A stretch of DNA of 17,442 nucleotides, taken from contig JBHJOS010000032.1 in the NCBI GenBank assembly GCA_050329415.1, positions 1-17,442 on the forward strand, given 5' to 3'. The stretch comes from JANNOG01 sp050329415 (lineage in GTDB: Bacteria; Actinomycetota; Actinomycetes; Actinomycetales; JBBAYJ01). The notes beneath the pieces are model-generated. The model saw only the letters and a program-made list of their open reading frames with translations, ran no database searches and was not told where the DNA came from. The translations under genes were made by a program, and so were the position numbers. Shown here in pieces: positions 1 to 7,313 of the stretch (positions are counted from its first letter, which is position 1; each line of letters opens with the position of its first letter).

Positions 1-21
1 GGGGGGAGGGGGAGGGGGCCG

Positions 22-49
22 TACGGTGCCGGGGTGGAGCGGGAGGAGG
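22..49 (+). promoter_or_regulatory. Candidate -10 element and ribosome binding site for the MFS gene
   Basis: TACGGT at 22-27 fits the actinobacterial TANNNT -10 pattern, and GGAGGAGG at 42-49 is a strong Shine-Dalgarno sequence just before a TTG start at 51. Any -35 element falls in the G-tract at the window edge and cannot be judged. The ribosome binding site decides in favour of the TTG start, because the first membrane segment begins only about 27 residues in. Confidence 0.4.
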
Positions 50-50
50 G

Positions 51-1403
51 TTGACGAGGGAACCCGGACTCGACGGCGACGCCCCCGCCGCGGGTACCTC
101 GTACCGGGCGCTGCTGCGACGGCCCGGGGCACTGCGCTTCGTGCTGCCCGCCTCCATGGGTCGGCTGCCGCAGGCGATGTTCGGCGTGGGGGTGGTCCTG
201 CTCGTCGAGGGGTACCGGGATTCCTACGCCGTTGCCGGCGCAGTGGGGGCCGTGCTGGCGTTGGGCACCGGGCTCGGCGCCCCGGTGCTGGGGCGGCTGG
301 CCGATCGCTGGGGGCAGTCGGCCGTGACGGTCGGGGCCGTGTCGATCCACGTTCCGGGTCTCGTGGCGCTCGTGGTCGCGACGGTGTCCGGGGCGCCGGC
401 CGTCCTTCTCGCTGCCCTCGCGGCGGTGATCGGGGCGACGACGCCCATCCTCGGCTCGTTCTCCCGGGTCCGCTGGCGCGCGCTGACCGGCGGTGAGGGC
501 GACCGCGCCTGGGACCGGGCGCTGGCCCTGGAGTCCGTCGTCGACGAGGCGACGTTCGTCATCGGCCCGAGCCTGGCGGCGCTGCTCGCGACCCAACTCG
601 CCCCGTCGGTGCCGCTGCTGGTGGCCGCGGTCGTCACCGTCGTCGGGGTGAGCGGTTTCCTCGCCGCCCGGGACACCGAGCCGTCCCCGGGCCGCCGGAC
701 CGCCGGCTCGGTGGCCACCCGCGGGCGACCCGTGGTCCTCGATCCGGGCATGGGGGTCCTCGTGCTCGTCCCGCTCTGCCTCGGCGTGGTCTTCGGGGCC
801 ACCGAGGTCGGCATCATCGCCGCGGCCGACGGTGCGGGTGTCCCGATCGCCGCCGGAGTCCTGGTGTCGGTGTTCGCGGCGGCGAGCCTCGTCGGCGGGC
901 TGGTCTACGGCGCCCGGCGGTGGCGGTCCGCCCCACCGGCGCGACTGGCGGCGGTGACGACGGCCCTGGGGGTGGCGGCGCTGCTCGTCCCGTGGTCCGC
1001 GGGCCTGTGGACACTGGGCGGGTCCCTGGTCCTGCTCGGACTCGCCGTCGCCCCGACGCTCATCGCCATCAACGCCGTGGTCGCGGTCCTGGTCCGCCCC
1101 GGCGCGCTCACCGAGGGCTTCACGTGGGCGCTCGTCGCCCTGCTGGGGGGCGTCGCGACCGGTACGGCGAGCGCCGGCGCGCTCGTCGACGCCCGGGGTG
1201 GGCCGGCCGCCCTGTGGCTCACCGCCGGAGCGGGGGCGGGCGTGGTCCTGACCGGGGCGCTCGCCGCTCGGGTGGCCGGGCGGGTCAGCCGTCGCCGGGC
1301 CACCGCGACGGGGCACCCGGAGCACCGGTTACTGACCAGTAACATGGCGGTCGGCGAGGTGGCCGGACCGTCGCGCCCACCGAGGGAGGAGAGGACGCCA
1401 TGA
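51..1403 (+). CDS. Major facilitator superfamily (MFS) transporter
   Basis: Hydrophobic protein of 450 residues with about 12 predicted membrane segments, the usual size for an MFS drug or metabolite exporter in the cytoplasmic membrane. A motif-A-like loop (GRLADRWG, residues 81-88) lies between membrane segments 2 and 3, as expected for the family. The first ~25 residues are polar and cytoplasmic. The substrate cannot be read from the sequence. The TTG start at 51 has a strong ribosome binding site immediately upstream. The last ~25 residues, after the final membrane helix, are polar and of low complexity, and their DNA carries the likely promoter and operator of etfB, so this tail may be under little protein-level constraint. 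The stop overlaps the etfB start by 4 bp (ATGA). Family assignment is firm; function is open. Confidence 0.85.
   Translation: MTREPGLDGDAPAAGTSYRALLRRPGALRFVLPASMGRLPQAMFGVGVVLLVEGYRDSYAVAGAVGAVLALGTGLGAPVLGRLADRWGQSAVTVGAVSIHVPGLVALVVATVSGAPAVLLAALAAVIGATTPILGSFSRVRWRALTGGEGDRAWDRALALESVVDEATFVIGPSLAALLATQLAPSVPLLVAAVVTVVGVSGFLAARDTEPSPGRRTAGSVATRGRPVVLDPGMGVLVLVPLCLGVVFGATEVGIIAAADGAGVPIAAGVLVSVFAAASLVGGLVYGARRWRSAPPARLAAVTTALGVAALLVPWSAGLWTLGGSLVLLGLAVAPTLIAINAVVAVLVRPGALTEGFTWALVALLGGVATGTASAGALVDARGGPAALWLTAGAGAGVVLTGALAARVAGRVSRRRATATGHPEHRLLTSNMAVGEVAGPSRPPREERTP
1328..1345 (+). promoter_or_regulatory. Palindromic operator overlapping a -10 element, upstream of etfB
   Basis: GTTACTG-AC-CAGTAAC at 1328-1343 is a perfect inverted repeat with 7-bp arms and a 2-bp centre. 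TAACAT at 1340-1345 fits a -10 element and overlaps the right arm, so a bound protein would block transcription of etfBA. No good -35 is visible. Palindromes of this size are typical of TetR-family sites. From memory, similar TTACTG..CAGTAA sites occur before beta-oxidation genes in actinobacteria, which would suit an ETF operon. No regulator gene lies in the window. Confidence 0.5.
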
Positions 1404-2209
1404 GGATCGTCGTCTGCGTCAAGCACGTGCCGGACGCCCAGGGGGCCCGGGGTTTCAGCGCGGACCTCACCGCCGACCGCGAGCACGTGGACGGCCTGCT
1501 GAGCGAGCTCGACGAGTACGCCGTCGAGGAGGCGCTGGTCGTCGCCGACGCGATCGGCGCCGCGGGGGATTCGACGGCACGGCCGGAGGTCGTCGTCCTC
1601 ACCGTCGGCCCCGCCGCCGCGGCCGACGCGGTGAAGCGCGCCCTGCAGATGGGCACCGACGCCGGGTACCACGTCCAGGACGACGCGATCGCAGGGTCGG
1701 ACGCGGTCGGTTCGTCGCTGGTCCTCGCCGAGGCGCTGCGCCGGCTGGAGCCCGACCTCGTCCTCACGGGGATGTCGTCCACCGACGGTGGGACGGGTGT
1801 CGTGCCCGCGATGGTCAGCGAGCGGCTCGGCCTGCCCCAGATGACGTACGCCGCCGAGCTGAGCGTGGACGCCCTCGCCCGGACGGTGCGGATCCGCCGT
1901 GACGGCGACACCAGCGTCGAGACCATCGAGGCGTCGTTGCCGGCCGTGGTGAGCGTCACCGACCAGATCAACGAGCCCCGGTACCCCTCCTTCAAGGGGA
2001 TCATGGCCGCCAAGAAGAAGCCGGTCACGGTCTGGGGTCTCGCCGACCTCGGCATCGACCCCACCGACGTGGGGCTCGCGGCCGCCTGGACGCGCACCCT
2101 GGCAGCCGACGCCCGGCCGCCACGACAGCGCGGCACCGTCGTCACCGACGAGGGCGGCACCGCCGCCACCGAGCTCGTCGACTTCCTGGCAGCCCACAAG
2201 CTGCTCTGA
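1400..2209 (+). CDS. etfB: Electron transfer flavoprotein beta subunit
   Basis: The 269-residue protein is the beta subunit of the soluble heterodimeric ETF. ETF takes electrons from acyl-CoA dehydrogenases and related flavoenzymes and passes them to the membrane quinone pool through an ETF dehydrogenase. It begins with the family-typical MRIVVCVKHVPD. An AMP-contacting segment (DGGTGVVP, 129-136) follows, then the ETF-beta signature at 186-207, running from VTDQINEPRYPSF through a GIMAAKKK end. Length is normal. The ATG start has a strong GGAGGAGAGGA ribosome binding site at 1385-1395 and overlaps the stop of the MFS gene. etfA follows after 15 bp, so the two subunits are co-translated. The palindrome at 1328-1343 is a likely control point. 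Confidence 0.96.
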   Translation: MRIVVCVKHVPDAQGARGFSADLTADREHVDGLLSELDEYAVEEALVVADAIGAAGDSTARPEVVVLTVGPAAAADAVKRALQMGTDAGYHVQDDAIAGSDAVGSSLVLAEALRRLEPDLVLTGMSSTDGGTGVVPAMVSERLGLPQMTYAAELSVDALARTVRIRRDGDTSVETIEASLPAVVSVTDQINEPRYPSFKGIMAAKKKPVTVWGLADLGIDPTDVGLAAAWTRTLAADARPPRQRGTVVTDEGGTAATELVDFLAAHKLL

Positions 2210-2224
2210 GCGGAGGAGACCCGC

Positions 2225-3199
2225 ATGGCCCACGTCCTCGTCCTCGTCGAGCACCAGTCCACCCCGGCGGGGGCCGGTGCGCCCCTCCGCAAGGCGTCGC
2301 TCGAGCTGGTCACCCTGGCCCGGCGGATCGGCGACCCGGTGGTGGCCGTCCTGGGCCCGGGCGCCGGCGACACGGCCGACGCCCTCGCCGAGCACGGCGC
2401 CGCCGTCGTCGTCCCCGTCGACACCCCCGACGTCACCGACCACCTGGTGGCCCCCGCCGCGGAGGTCATGGCGCAGCTGTGCGAGCGATACTCCCCGGTC
2501 GCCGTGGTCGTGCCCAGCAGCACGAGCGGCAAGGAGGTCGCCGGCCGGCTGGCCGTCAAGACCTCCTCGGGAGTGGTGACGGACGCCGTCGACCTGGCGG
2601 TCGAGGACGGGCAGGTGGTGGCCACGAAGTCGGTCTTCGCCGGGGACTGGACCACCCGCTGCGTCGTCACCCGGGGCACCCCGATCGTGTGCGTCAAGCC
2701 GAACTCGGTGGTCCCGGAGAAGGCGCCGGTCGCCGTCCGGGTGGAACCGTTCACTCCCGAGGTCAGTGAGGCGGCACGGGCCGCCCGGATCGTCGAGCGC
2801 GCTCCCCGGGCGGCGGGCGGGCGTCCGGACCTGGCCGAGGCGGCCGTCGTGGTGTCCGGCGGGCGTGGCACGCAGGGGGACTTCCTGCCGGTCGAAACCC
2901 TGGCGGACGCCCTCGGAGGGGCGGTGGGCGCGTCCCGGGCGGCCGTGGACGCCGGCTGGTACCCGCACGTCAACCAGGTCGGTCAGACCGGCAAGACGGT
3001 GTCTCCCCAGCTGTACGTGGCGGCCGGGATCTCGGGTGCCGTGCAGCACCGGGCGGGCATGCAGACGTCGCGCACGGTGGTGGCCGTCAACAAGGACCCG
3101 GAGGCACCGATCTTCGAGATGGCCGACTTCGGCGTCGTCGGCGACCTCGCCACGGTCCTGCCCGCGGCCGCCGCGGAGATCGCTCGCCGCAAGGGCTGA
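2225..3199 (+). CDS. etfA: Electron transfer flavoprotein alpha subunit
   Basis: The 324-residue alpha subunit carries the redox-active FAD of ETF. The N-terminal half (MAHVLVLVEH start) is the ETF alpha/beta fold shared with EtfB. The C-terminal half is the FAD domain: SGGRG at 211-215, an Arg at 238 in SRAAVDAGW, the QTGKTVSPQLYVAAGISG region at 254-271 (family FAD signature), QHRAGM at 274-279, NKD at 289-291 and ADFGVVGD at 300-307. All the expected FAD-binding landmarks are present and length is normal. The ATG start has GGAGGAG at 2212-2218. It lies 15 bp after etfB and is surely in the same operon. Confidence 0.96.
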   Translation: MAHVLVLVEHQSTPAGAGAPLRKASLELVTLARRIGDPVVAVLGPGAGDTADALAEHGAAVVVPVDTPDVTDHLVAPAAEVMAQLCERYSPVAVVVPSSTSGKEVAGRLAVKTSSGVVTDAVDLAVEDGQVVATKSVFAGDWTTRCVVTRGTPIVCVKPNSVVPEKAPVAVRVEPFTPEVSEAARAARIVERAPRAAGGRPDLAEAAVVVSGGRGTQGDFLPVETLADALGGAVGASRAAVDAGWYPHVNQVGQTGKTVSPQLYVAAGISGAVQHRAGMQTSRTVVAVNKDPEAPIFEMADFGVVGDLATVLPAAAAEIARRKG

Positions 3200-3222
3200 G
3201 GGCGGGGACGGGACCGTCCTCG

Positions 3223-3237
3223 TACTCTGGGCCGGTG
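3223..3237 (+). promoter_or_regulatory. Leaderless promoter (-10) of the cysteine desulfurase gene
   Basis: TACTCT at 3223-3228 is a good TANNNT -10 element. The GTG at 3235 lies six bases after it, where transcription should begin, and there is no Shine-Dalgarno sequence. This is the usual arrangement of a leaderless actinobacterial mRNA. No clear -35 element is seen. The cysteine desulfurase-mnmA pair is thus probably transcribed separately from etfBA. Confidence 0.55.
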
Positions 3238-4449
3238 CCCGGCCCTGTGTACCTCGACCACGCCGCGACGTCGCCGCTGCGGGAGAGCGCGCTGGAGGCG
3301 TACGCCCGGGCCGCGGGGGTGGCCGGCAACGCCTCGGCCGGCCACGCCGCCGGACGCGCCGCGCGGCGCGTCGTCGAGGACGCCCGGGAGTCGGTCGCGG
3401 CGTCCCTCGGCTGCGAGCCCGCCGAGGTGGTGCTGACGGCCGGCGGGACGGAGTCCGACAACCTCGGGGTCGTGGGCCTGCACCGGGCGCGCCGCGCGCA
3501 GGAGCCGACGCGGTGCCGCGTCCTGGTGTCCGCCGTCGAGCACCCGGCGGTGGCCGCTGCCGCGGACGCCCTGGCCGCCACCGACGACGCGGTGGTCGAG
3601 CGGATCGGCGTCGACCACCGCGGCGCTGTGGACGTCCTGGCGCTCGAGGCCGCCCTGGGGGCCGATCCGGGGCACGTGTCGATGGTCGCCTGCATGTGGG
3701 CGAACAACGAGGTCGGCACCGTGCAGCCGATCGCGGACGTCGTCGCCGCGGCCCACACCCACGGCGTCCCGGTGCACGTCGACGCGGTCCAGGCCGTCCC
3801 GGGGCTGGCGGTGGACCTCGCCGCCCTCGGTGCCGACACGGTCGCCGTCAGCGGCCACAAGGTGGGCGGACCGGTCCGGTCCGGCGCCCTCGTGGTGCGC
3901 CGCGGCACGGTGGTCTCCGCCCTGCTGCACGGCGGCGGCCAGGAGCGCGGGCTGCGCCCGGGCACGCTCGACCCGGCGGCGTCGGCGGCGTTCGCCGCCG
4001 CCCTCGCCGAGACCGTCGCCGACCGGCCGGTCGAGGCACCGCGGCTGGCCGGCCTGCGCGACCGGCTGCTCGCCGGCGTCGTCGAGCGGGTGCCCACCGC
4101 GCTTGTCACCGTCCCCGGCGGCGACCGTCTGCCCGGCATCGCCCACCTGACGTTCCCGGGCTGCGACGGCGAGTCCCTGCAGTTCCTGCTGGACAGCAGG
4201 GGCATCGCCGCGTCGGCCGCGTCGGCCTGCTCGGCGGGGGTGCTGCGCCCCAGCGCGGTGCTGCTGACGATGGGAGTCCCGGCCGACAGGGCGCGCACCT
4301 CGGTGCGGTTCTCCTTCGGCCACACCTCGACCGAGGCCGACGTCGACGCCGTGCTGGAGGCCGTCGCCCAGGTGGCGGCGGACGCCCGCGGGGTGGCGCA
4401 GGCGATGGCGGGCGCGCCCGGCGGTCCGGTGCCCGCGACAGTGGCGTGA
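3235..4449 (+). CDS. Cysteine desulfurase (IscS/NifS family)
   Basis: PLP-dependent enzyme of 404 residues that takes sulfur from L-cysteine, leaving alanine, and holds it as a persulfide for delivery. Landmarks: YLDHAATSP near the N-terminus, GGTESDNLG (70-78), EHPAV with His103, NNEVGTVQP (157-165), Asp183 and Gln186 in HVDAVQAV, the PLP lysine Lys209 in SGHKVGGP, and the persulfide cysteine Cys332 in ASAASACSAG. All catalytic residues are present. The mnmA gene overlaps its stop by 4 bp (GTGA), so its sulfur is probably used for tRNA thiolation, although it may also supply Fe-S assembly. It is iscS-like (compare, from memory, M. tuberculosis Rv3025c, next to trmU). The GTG start is leaderless. 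Confidence 0.93.
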   Translation: MPGPVYLDHAATSPLRESALEAYARAAGVAGNASAGHAAGRAARRVVEDARESVAASLGCEPAEVVLTAGGTESDNLGVVGLHRARRAQEPTRCRVLVSAVEHPAVAAAADALAATDDAVVERIGVDHRGAVDVLALEAALGADPGHVSMVACMWANNEVGTVQPIADVVAAAHTHGVPVHVDAVQAVPGLAVDLAALGADTVAVSGHKVGGPVRSGALVVRRGTVVSALLHGGGQERGLRPGTLDPAASAAFAAALAETVADRPVEAPRLAGLRDRLLAGVVERVPTALVTVPGGDRLPGIAHLTFPGCDGESLQFLLDSRGIAASAASACSAGVLRPSAVLLTMGVPADRARTSVRFSFGHTSTEADVDAVLEAVAQVAADARGVAQAMAGAPGGPVPATVA

Positions 4450-5543
4450 GGGTCCTCGCCGCGATGAGCGGCGGCGTCGACTCCGCCGTGGCCGCCGCCC
4501 GCGCCGTCGATGCCGGCCACGACGTCGTCGGGGTCCACCTCGCGCTGTCCCGCGAGCCGGGTGGGGCCGGGTCCCCGGCGGCGCGAGCCCGTGGGTGCTG
4601 CTCGGTCGCCGACGCCCACGACGCGCGGCGGGCCGCCGACCTGCTCGGCATCCCGTTCTACGTCTGGGACCTCTCCGAGCGGTTCGCCTCCGACGTCATC
4701 GACGACTTCGCCGCTGCCTACGCTGCGGGGCGAACCCCCAACCCCTGCGTGCGCTGCAACGAGCGGATCAAGTTCTCCGCGCTCCTCGACCGGGCCGTCG
4801 CCCTGGGCTTCGACGCCCTGGTGACGGGCCACTACGCCCGGCGCACGGACGAGGCCGACGGCCCCGGGCTGCACCGGGCGGCCGAGGCGGCCAAGGATCA
4901 GAGCTACGTCCTGGCAACGGTCCGCCGGGACCGGCTGGCCCGGGCGATGTTCCCGCTCGGCGACTCCCCGGCGAAGGCCGACGTCCGGGCCGAGGCAGCG
5001 GCGCGGGGACTGGCGGTCGCGACCAAGCCGGACAGCCACGACATCTGCTTCGTCCCCGACGGCGACGCGGCCGGCTGGCTGTCGCGACGGCTCGGCGAGG
5101 CGCCGGGACCGGTCGTCGACACCTCGGGCCGCGAGGTCGGGCGGCACGACGGCGCGCACCGGTTCACCGTGGGGCAGCGTCGCGGGCTGCACCTGGACCG
5201 CCCCGCTCCGGACGGGCGGCCCCGGTACGTGCTGGCGATCCGCCCGGCCGAGCGGACGGTGGTCGTCGGGCGAGCCCAGGATCTGCTCGTCACGGAGATC
5301 GTGGCGGACTCCGCGGCATGGCTGGCGCCCCCGCCAGAGCCCGGGCAGCGCGTCGGCGTCCAGGTCCGGGCCCACGGCGGGGAGATTCCGGCGACGGTGG
5401 CCGCCGTGGCCGGAGGGCGGGTGTCGCTCGTGCCGCGAGACCCGGTCGCGGCGGTGGCTGCGGGGCAGACCGTGGCCCTGTACGACGGGACCCGCGTGCT
5501 CGGTGCCGGGTCCGCTGCCCCGCCGCCGACCCGCGGGGCCTGA
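4446..5543 (+). CDS. mnmA: tRNA-specific 2-thiouridylase MnmA
   Basis: The 365-residue enzyme adenylates and then thiolates uridine 34 of the Lys, Glu and Gln tRNAs, giving 2-thiouridine. The N-terminal PP-loop is SGGVDS at 8-13. The catalytic cysteine Cys101 sits in TPNPCVRCN, and the second active-site cysteine, Cys201, in DSHDICF. TGHYAR (127-132) and KDQSYVL (150-156) are family motifs. The C-terminal part (FTVGQRRGL onward) is the central and beta-barrel tRNA-binding region. Length is normal. The GTG start overlaps the desulfurase stop (GTGA), so the two proteins are translationally coupled, fitting sulfur transfer from one to the other. An internal ATG at 4464 would cut too close to the PP-loop. 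Confidence 0.95.
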   Translation: MRVLAAMSGGVDSAVAAARAVDAGHDVVGVHLALSREPGGAGSPAARARGCCSVADAHDARRAADLLGIPFYVWDLSERFASDVIDDFAAAYAAGRTPNPCVRCNERIKFSALLDRAVALGFDALVTGHYARRTDEADGPGLHRAAEAAKDQSYVLATVRRDRLARAMFPLGDSPAKADVRAEAAARGLAVATKPDSHDICFVPDGDAAGWLSRRLGEAPGPVVDTSGREVGRHDGAHRFTVGQRRGLHLDRPAPDGRPRYVLAIRPAERTVVVGRAQDLLVTEIVADSAAWLAPPPEPGQRVGVQVRAHGGEIPATVAAVAGGRVSLVPRDPVAAVAAGQTVALYDGTRVLGAGSAAPPPTRGA

Positions 5544-5573
5544 GAGGCCGCGACCTCCCGGGGTTCGCGCTGG

Positions 5574-5589
5574 ATGAGAAGGCTCTCAT
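5574..5589 (+). promoter_or_regulatory. Palindrome site 1 (ATGAGA-N4-TCTCAT), upstream of the Asp-rich gene
   Basis: ATGAGAAGGCTCTCAT is an inverted repeat; with flanking bases the stem grows to a perfect 8-bp GGATGAGA/TCTCATCC at 5572-5591 with a 4-base loop. A near copy lies 42 bp downstream. It could act as a regulator-binding site or, as RNA, as a hairpin ending the mnmA transcript, though no T-tract follows. The repetition favours the operator reading. Confidence 0.5.
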
Positions 5590-5615
5590 CCGGCGCGGTC
5601 GGTGCCGGGTACCGC

Positions 5616-5631
5616 GTGAGAGCCCTCTCAT
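5616..5631 (+). promoter_or_regulatory. Palindrome site 2 (GTGAGA-N4-TCTCAT), upstream of the Asp-rich gene
   Basis: GTGAGAGCCCTCTCAT matches site 1 at 13 of 16 positions, including all of TGAGA and TCTCAT. Centre-to-centre distance from site 1 is 42 bp, four DNA turns, so both sites face the same side of the helix. A poor -35-like TTGCCC starts 6 bp downstream at 5637, with a weak GGGAAT at 5660-5665, so a protein bound here could touch RNA polymerase as an activator. The response regulator encoded at 8771-9448 is a natural candidate, but this is inference. Confidence 0.5.
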
Positions 5632-5711
5632 GAGCGTTGCCCCGGAGTTCCGCGTCGTCGGGAATGGGGTGCGTCGCCCGGACCCGGGCGCAGACCCGAA
5701 GGAGCAGGATC

Positions 5712-6146
<435 letters not shown>

Positions 6147-6168
6147 CCGGCGAGTCGTCGTGTCGCTG

Positions 6169-6197
6169 CCGCCGCCCGGGCCCGGCCCGGGCGGCGG
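6169..6197 (+). terminator. Strong GC hairpin between the Asp-rich gene and the sortase gene
   Basis: CCGCCGCCCGGG at 6169-6180 and CCCGGGCGGCGG at 6186-6197 are perfectly complementary (12 bp) around a 5-base loop. No T-tract follows, as in many actinobacterial terminators. It starts 23 bases after the Asp-rich gene stop and ends 20 bases before the annotated sortase start, so it could terminate most transcripts and keep sortase below its substrate. If the sortase really starts further upstream, the palindrome would be coding. Confidence 0.5.
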
Positions 6198-6217
6198 AAG
6201 CCCGGTCGGGTCCTGCC

Positions 6218-6841
6218 GTGGTGATCGTGGCCCTGGCCGCCGTCGTGGGTCTCGCCTCCTGCACCACAGGCGGCGGGGCGGCGACCGGCGTGACGCTCCG
6301 AAGCACGCCGGAGGCGACGTCGGCGACGTCGGCGACCGGCACAGTGGCGTCCCCCGACCCGACGCGACCTCCCCTGTCCCCCGAGACGGACGCCGCCCCG
6401 CCGGTCTCGGTGAGCGTGCCCGCCGTCGGCATCGAAACCGGGCTGGTGCCCCTGGGCGTCGACCCGGACAGCGGAGAACTCACACCCCCCGACTTCGGCG
6501 TGGGCGGGTGGTGGCGGAGCGGCTCCGAGCCCGGGGAGCCGGGGCCGGCGGTCCTCGCCGGCCACGTCTCCAGCCGGGAGGGCCCGGACGTGTTCCACAC
6601 CCTCGTCGACACCCCGGTCGGGGCGGACGTGTTCGTCCAGCGCGAGGACGGGTCCCGCCTCCGTTTCGTCGTGACTCGCGTCGAGCAGCACCCTAAGGAC
6701 GCGTTCCCGACCCAGGCGGTCTACGGCGACACGTCCGCCCCCACCCTGCGTCTCATCACGTGCGGTGGCGTGTACGACCGCGAGGTGCGCAGCCACCGGG
6801 ACAACATCGTCGTCTTCGCCGACCTCGCCCCGGGCGCTTGA
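6218..6841 (+). CDS. Class F sortase (lipoprotein-type N-terminus)
   Basis: Sortase transpeptidase of 207 residues, small and typical of actinobacterial class F. Catalytic residues are His116 in LAGHVSS, Cys182 in RLITCGG and Arg194 in SHRDNIVVFA (Arg191 is an alternative). PKDAFPTQAVYG (159-170) is also typical of class F. It would cut a sorting signal and join the protein to the envelope; the obvious substrate is the preceding gene. The N-terminus is a hydrophobic stretch ending in LASC (lipobox, Cys15), followed by a Ser/Thr/Pro-rich linker (16-65), so it may be a lipoprotein rather than a transmembrane sortase. Oddly, the GTG start leaves no basic n-region and has no ribosome binding site. 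In frame upstream, Arg-rich codons run back to a CTG at 6143 overlapping the previous stop. The start is therefore uncertain. Confidence 0.85.
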   Translation: MVIVALAAVVGLASCTTGGGAATGVTLRSTPEATSATSATGTVASPDPTRPPLSPETDAAPPVSVSVPAVGIETGLVPLGVDPDSGELTPPDFGVGGWWRSGSEPGEPGPAVLAGHVSSREGPDVFHTLVDTPVGADVFVQREDGSRLRFVVTRVEQHPKDAFPTQAVYGDTSAPTLRLITCGGVYDREVRSHRDNIVVFADLAPGA

Positions 6842-6921
6842 CCACGAGAGGACGGGCCGGAGAGGGGCGACGGCTGCCGAACGCTGTCGGAACACGGGTG
6901 ATGCGCGCTTCACTGGTCCCC

Positions 6922-7302
6922 ATGAGCGACCGGGCCACATTGGCGGTCGGAATCCTCGGCTTCCTGGCCGCGGCGGCGGTCGGTGCGGCATCGTTCGCCG
7001 TCGCCTCCGATCGCCCTGATCTGGGTGGCCCGGTTGCCCCGGCCCCGCCCGCCGCGACGACCGGGCCCTCCGGCCGGCTCGACCCGGCCGGTCCGGTGCC
7101 GACGGGCTCAGGCGGCCCACCGGCGACATCCGCCTCCCCGATCCCCGGGGACCCGGACGCGGGTGAGGACGCAGGTGACGGTCTCGACGACGACCTCGAC
7201 GACGGCCCCGACGACGACCTCGACGACGGCCCCGACGACGGCCCCGACGACGACCCCGACGACGACCTCGACGACGGCCCCGACGACGACCTCGACGACT
7301 AG
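6922..7302 (+). CDS. Membrane-anchored or secreted Asp-rich tetrapeptide-repeat protein
   Basis: No recognised family. From the ATG at 6922 the product has 126 residues. Residues 6-28 are hydrophobic (a signal anchor, or a signal peptide with possible cleavage near AVAS). A Pro/Ala/Gly/Ser/Thr linker follows (about 29-80), and the protein ends in ten tandem [GD][LP]DD tetrapeptides (87-126). It has no sorting-type tail, unlike the Asp-rich protein at 5712-6146. The acidic part should lie outside the membrane. An upstream in-frame ATG at 6901 or GTG at 6898 is possible; neither start has a ribosome binding site, and 6922 puts the membrane segment near the N-terminus as expected. The histidine kinase gene starts 11 bp after the stop, so the two are probably co-transcribed and the protein may be an accessory or target of that signalling system. 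Confidence 0.65.
   Translation: MSDRATLAVGILGFLAAAAVGAASFAVASDRPDLGGPVAPAPPAATTGPSGRLDPAGPVPTGSGGPPATSASPIPGDPDAGEDAGDGLDDDLDDGPDDDLDDGPDDGPDDDPDDDLDDGPDDDLDD
7180..7299 (+). repeat. Ten 12-bp tandem repeats encoding [GD][LP]DD
   Basis: Ten 12-bp units run directly into the TAG stop. Each is one of four types: GGTCTCGACGAC (once, first), GACCTCGACGAC, GGCCCCGACGAC or GACCCCGACGAC. In order they encode GLDD, DLDD, GPDD, DLDD, GPDD, GPDD, DPDD, DLDD, GPDD, DLDD. Units differ only at their first six bases; the CGACGAC end is constant. Copy-number change keeps the frame. Confidence 0.9.
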
Positions 7303-7313
7303 GCGGCGCACGC

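Noticed and set aside
26..496. Alternative + strand frame starting with GTG at 26
   Set aside because: The product is Arg/Gly-rich and low complexity, while the frame from 51 gives a clear MFS transporter with a strong ribosome binding site.
905..3049. 714-codon minus-strand frame opposite the MFS gene and etfBA
   Set aside because: Same cause: antisense of firmly identified genes, with no recognisable motif and no start signals.
2766..4445. Long + strand extension upstream of mnmA in the same frame
   Set aside because: It overlaps etfA and the cysteine desulfurase in another frame and is extremely Arg/Gly-rich. MnmA homology begins only at the GTG at 4446.
5541..5557. GAGG/CCTC mini-hairpin right after the mnmA stop as a terminator
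   Set aside because: The stem is only 4 bp and there is no T-tract, so it is too weak to call.
7180..7299. CRISPR-like repeat array
   Set aside because: Units are 12 bp with no unique spacers and encode regular tetrapeptides in frame.
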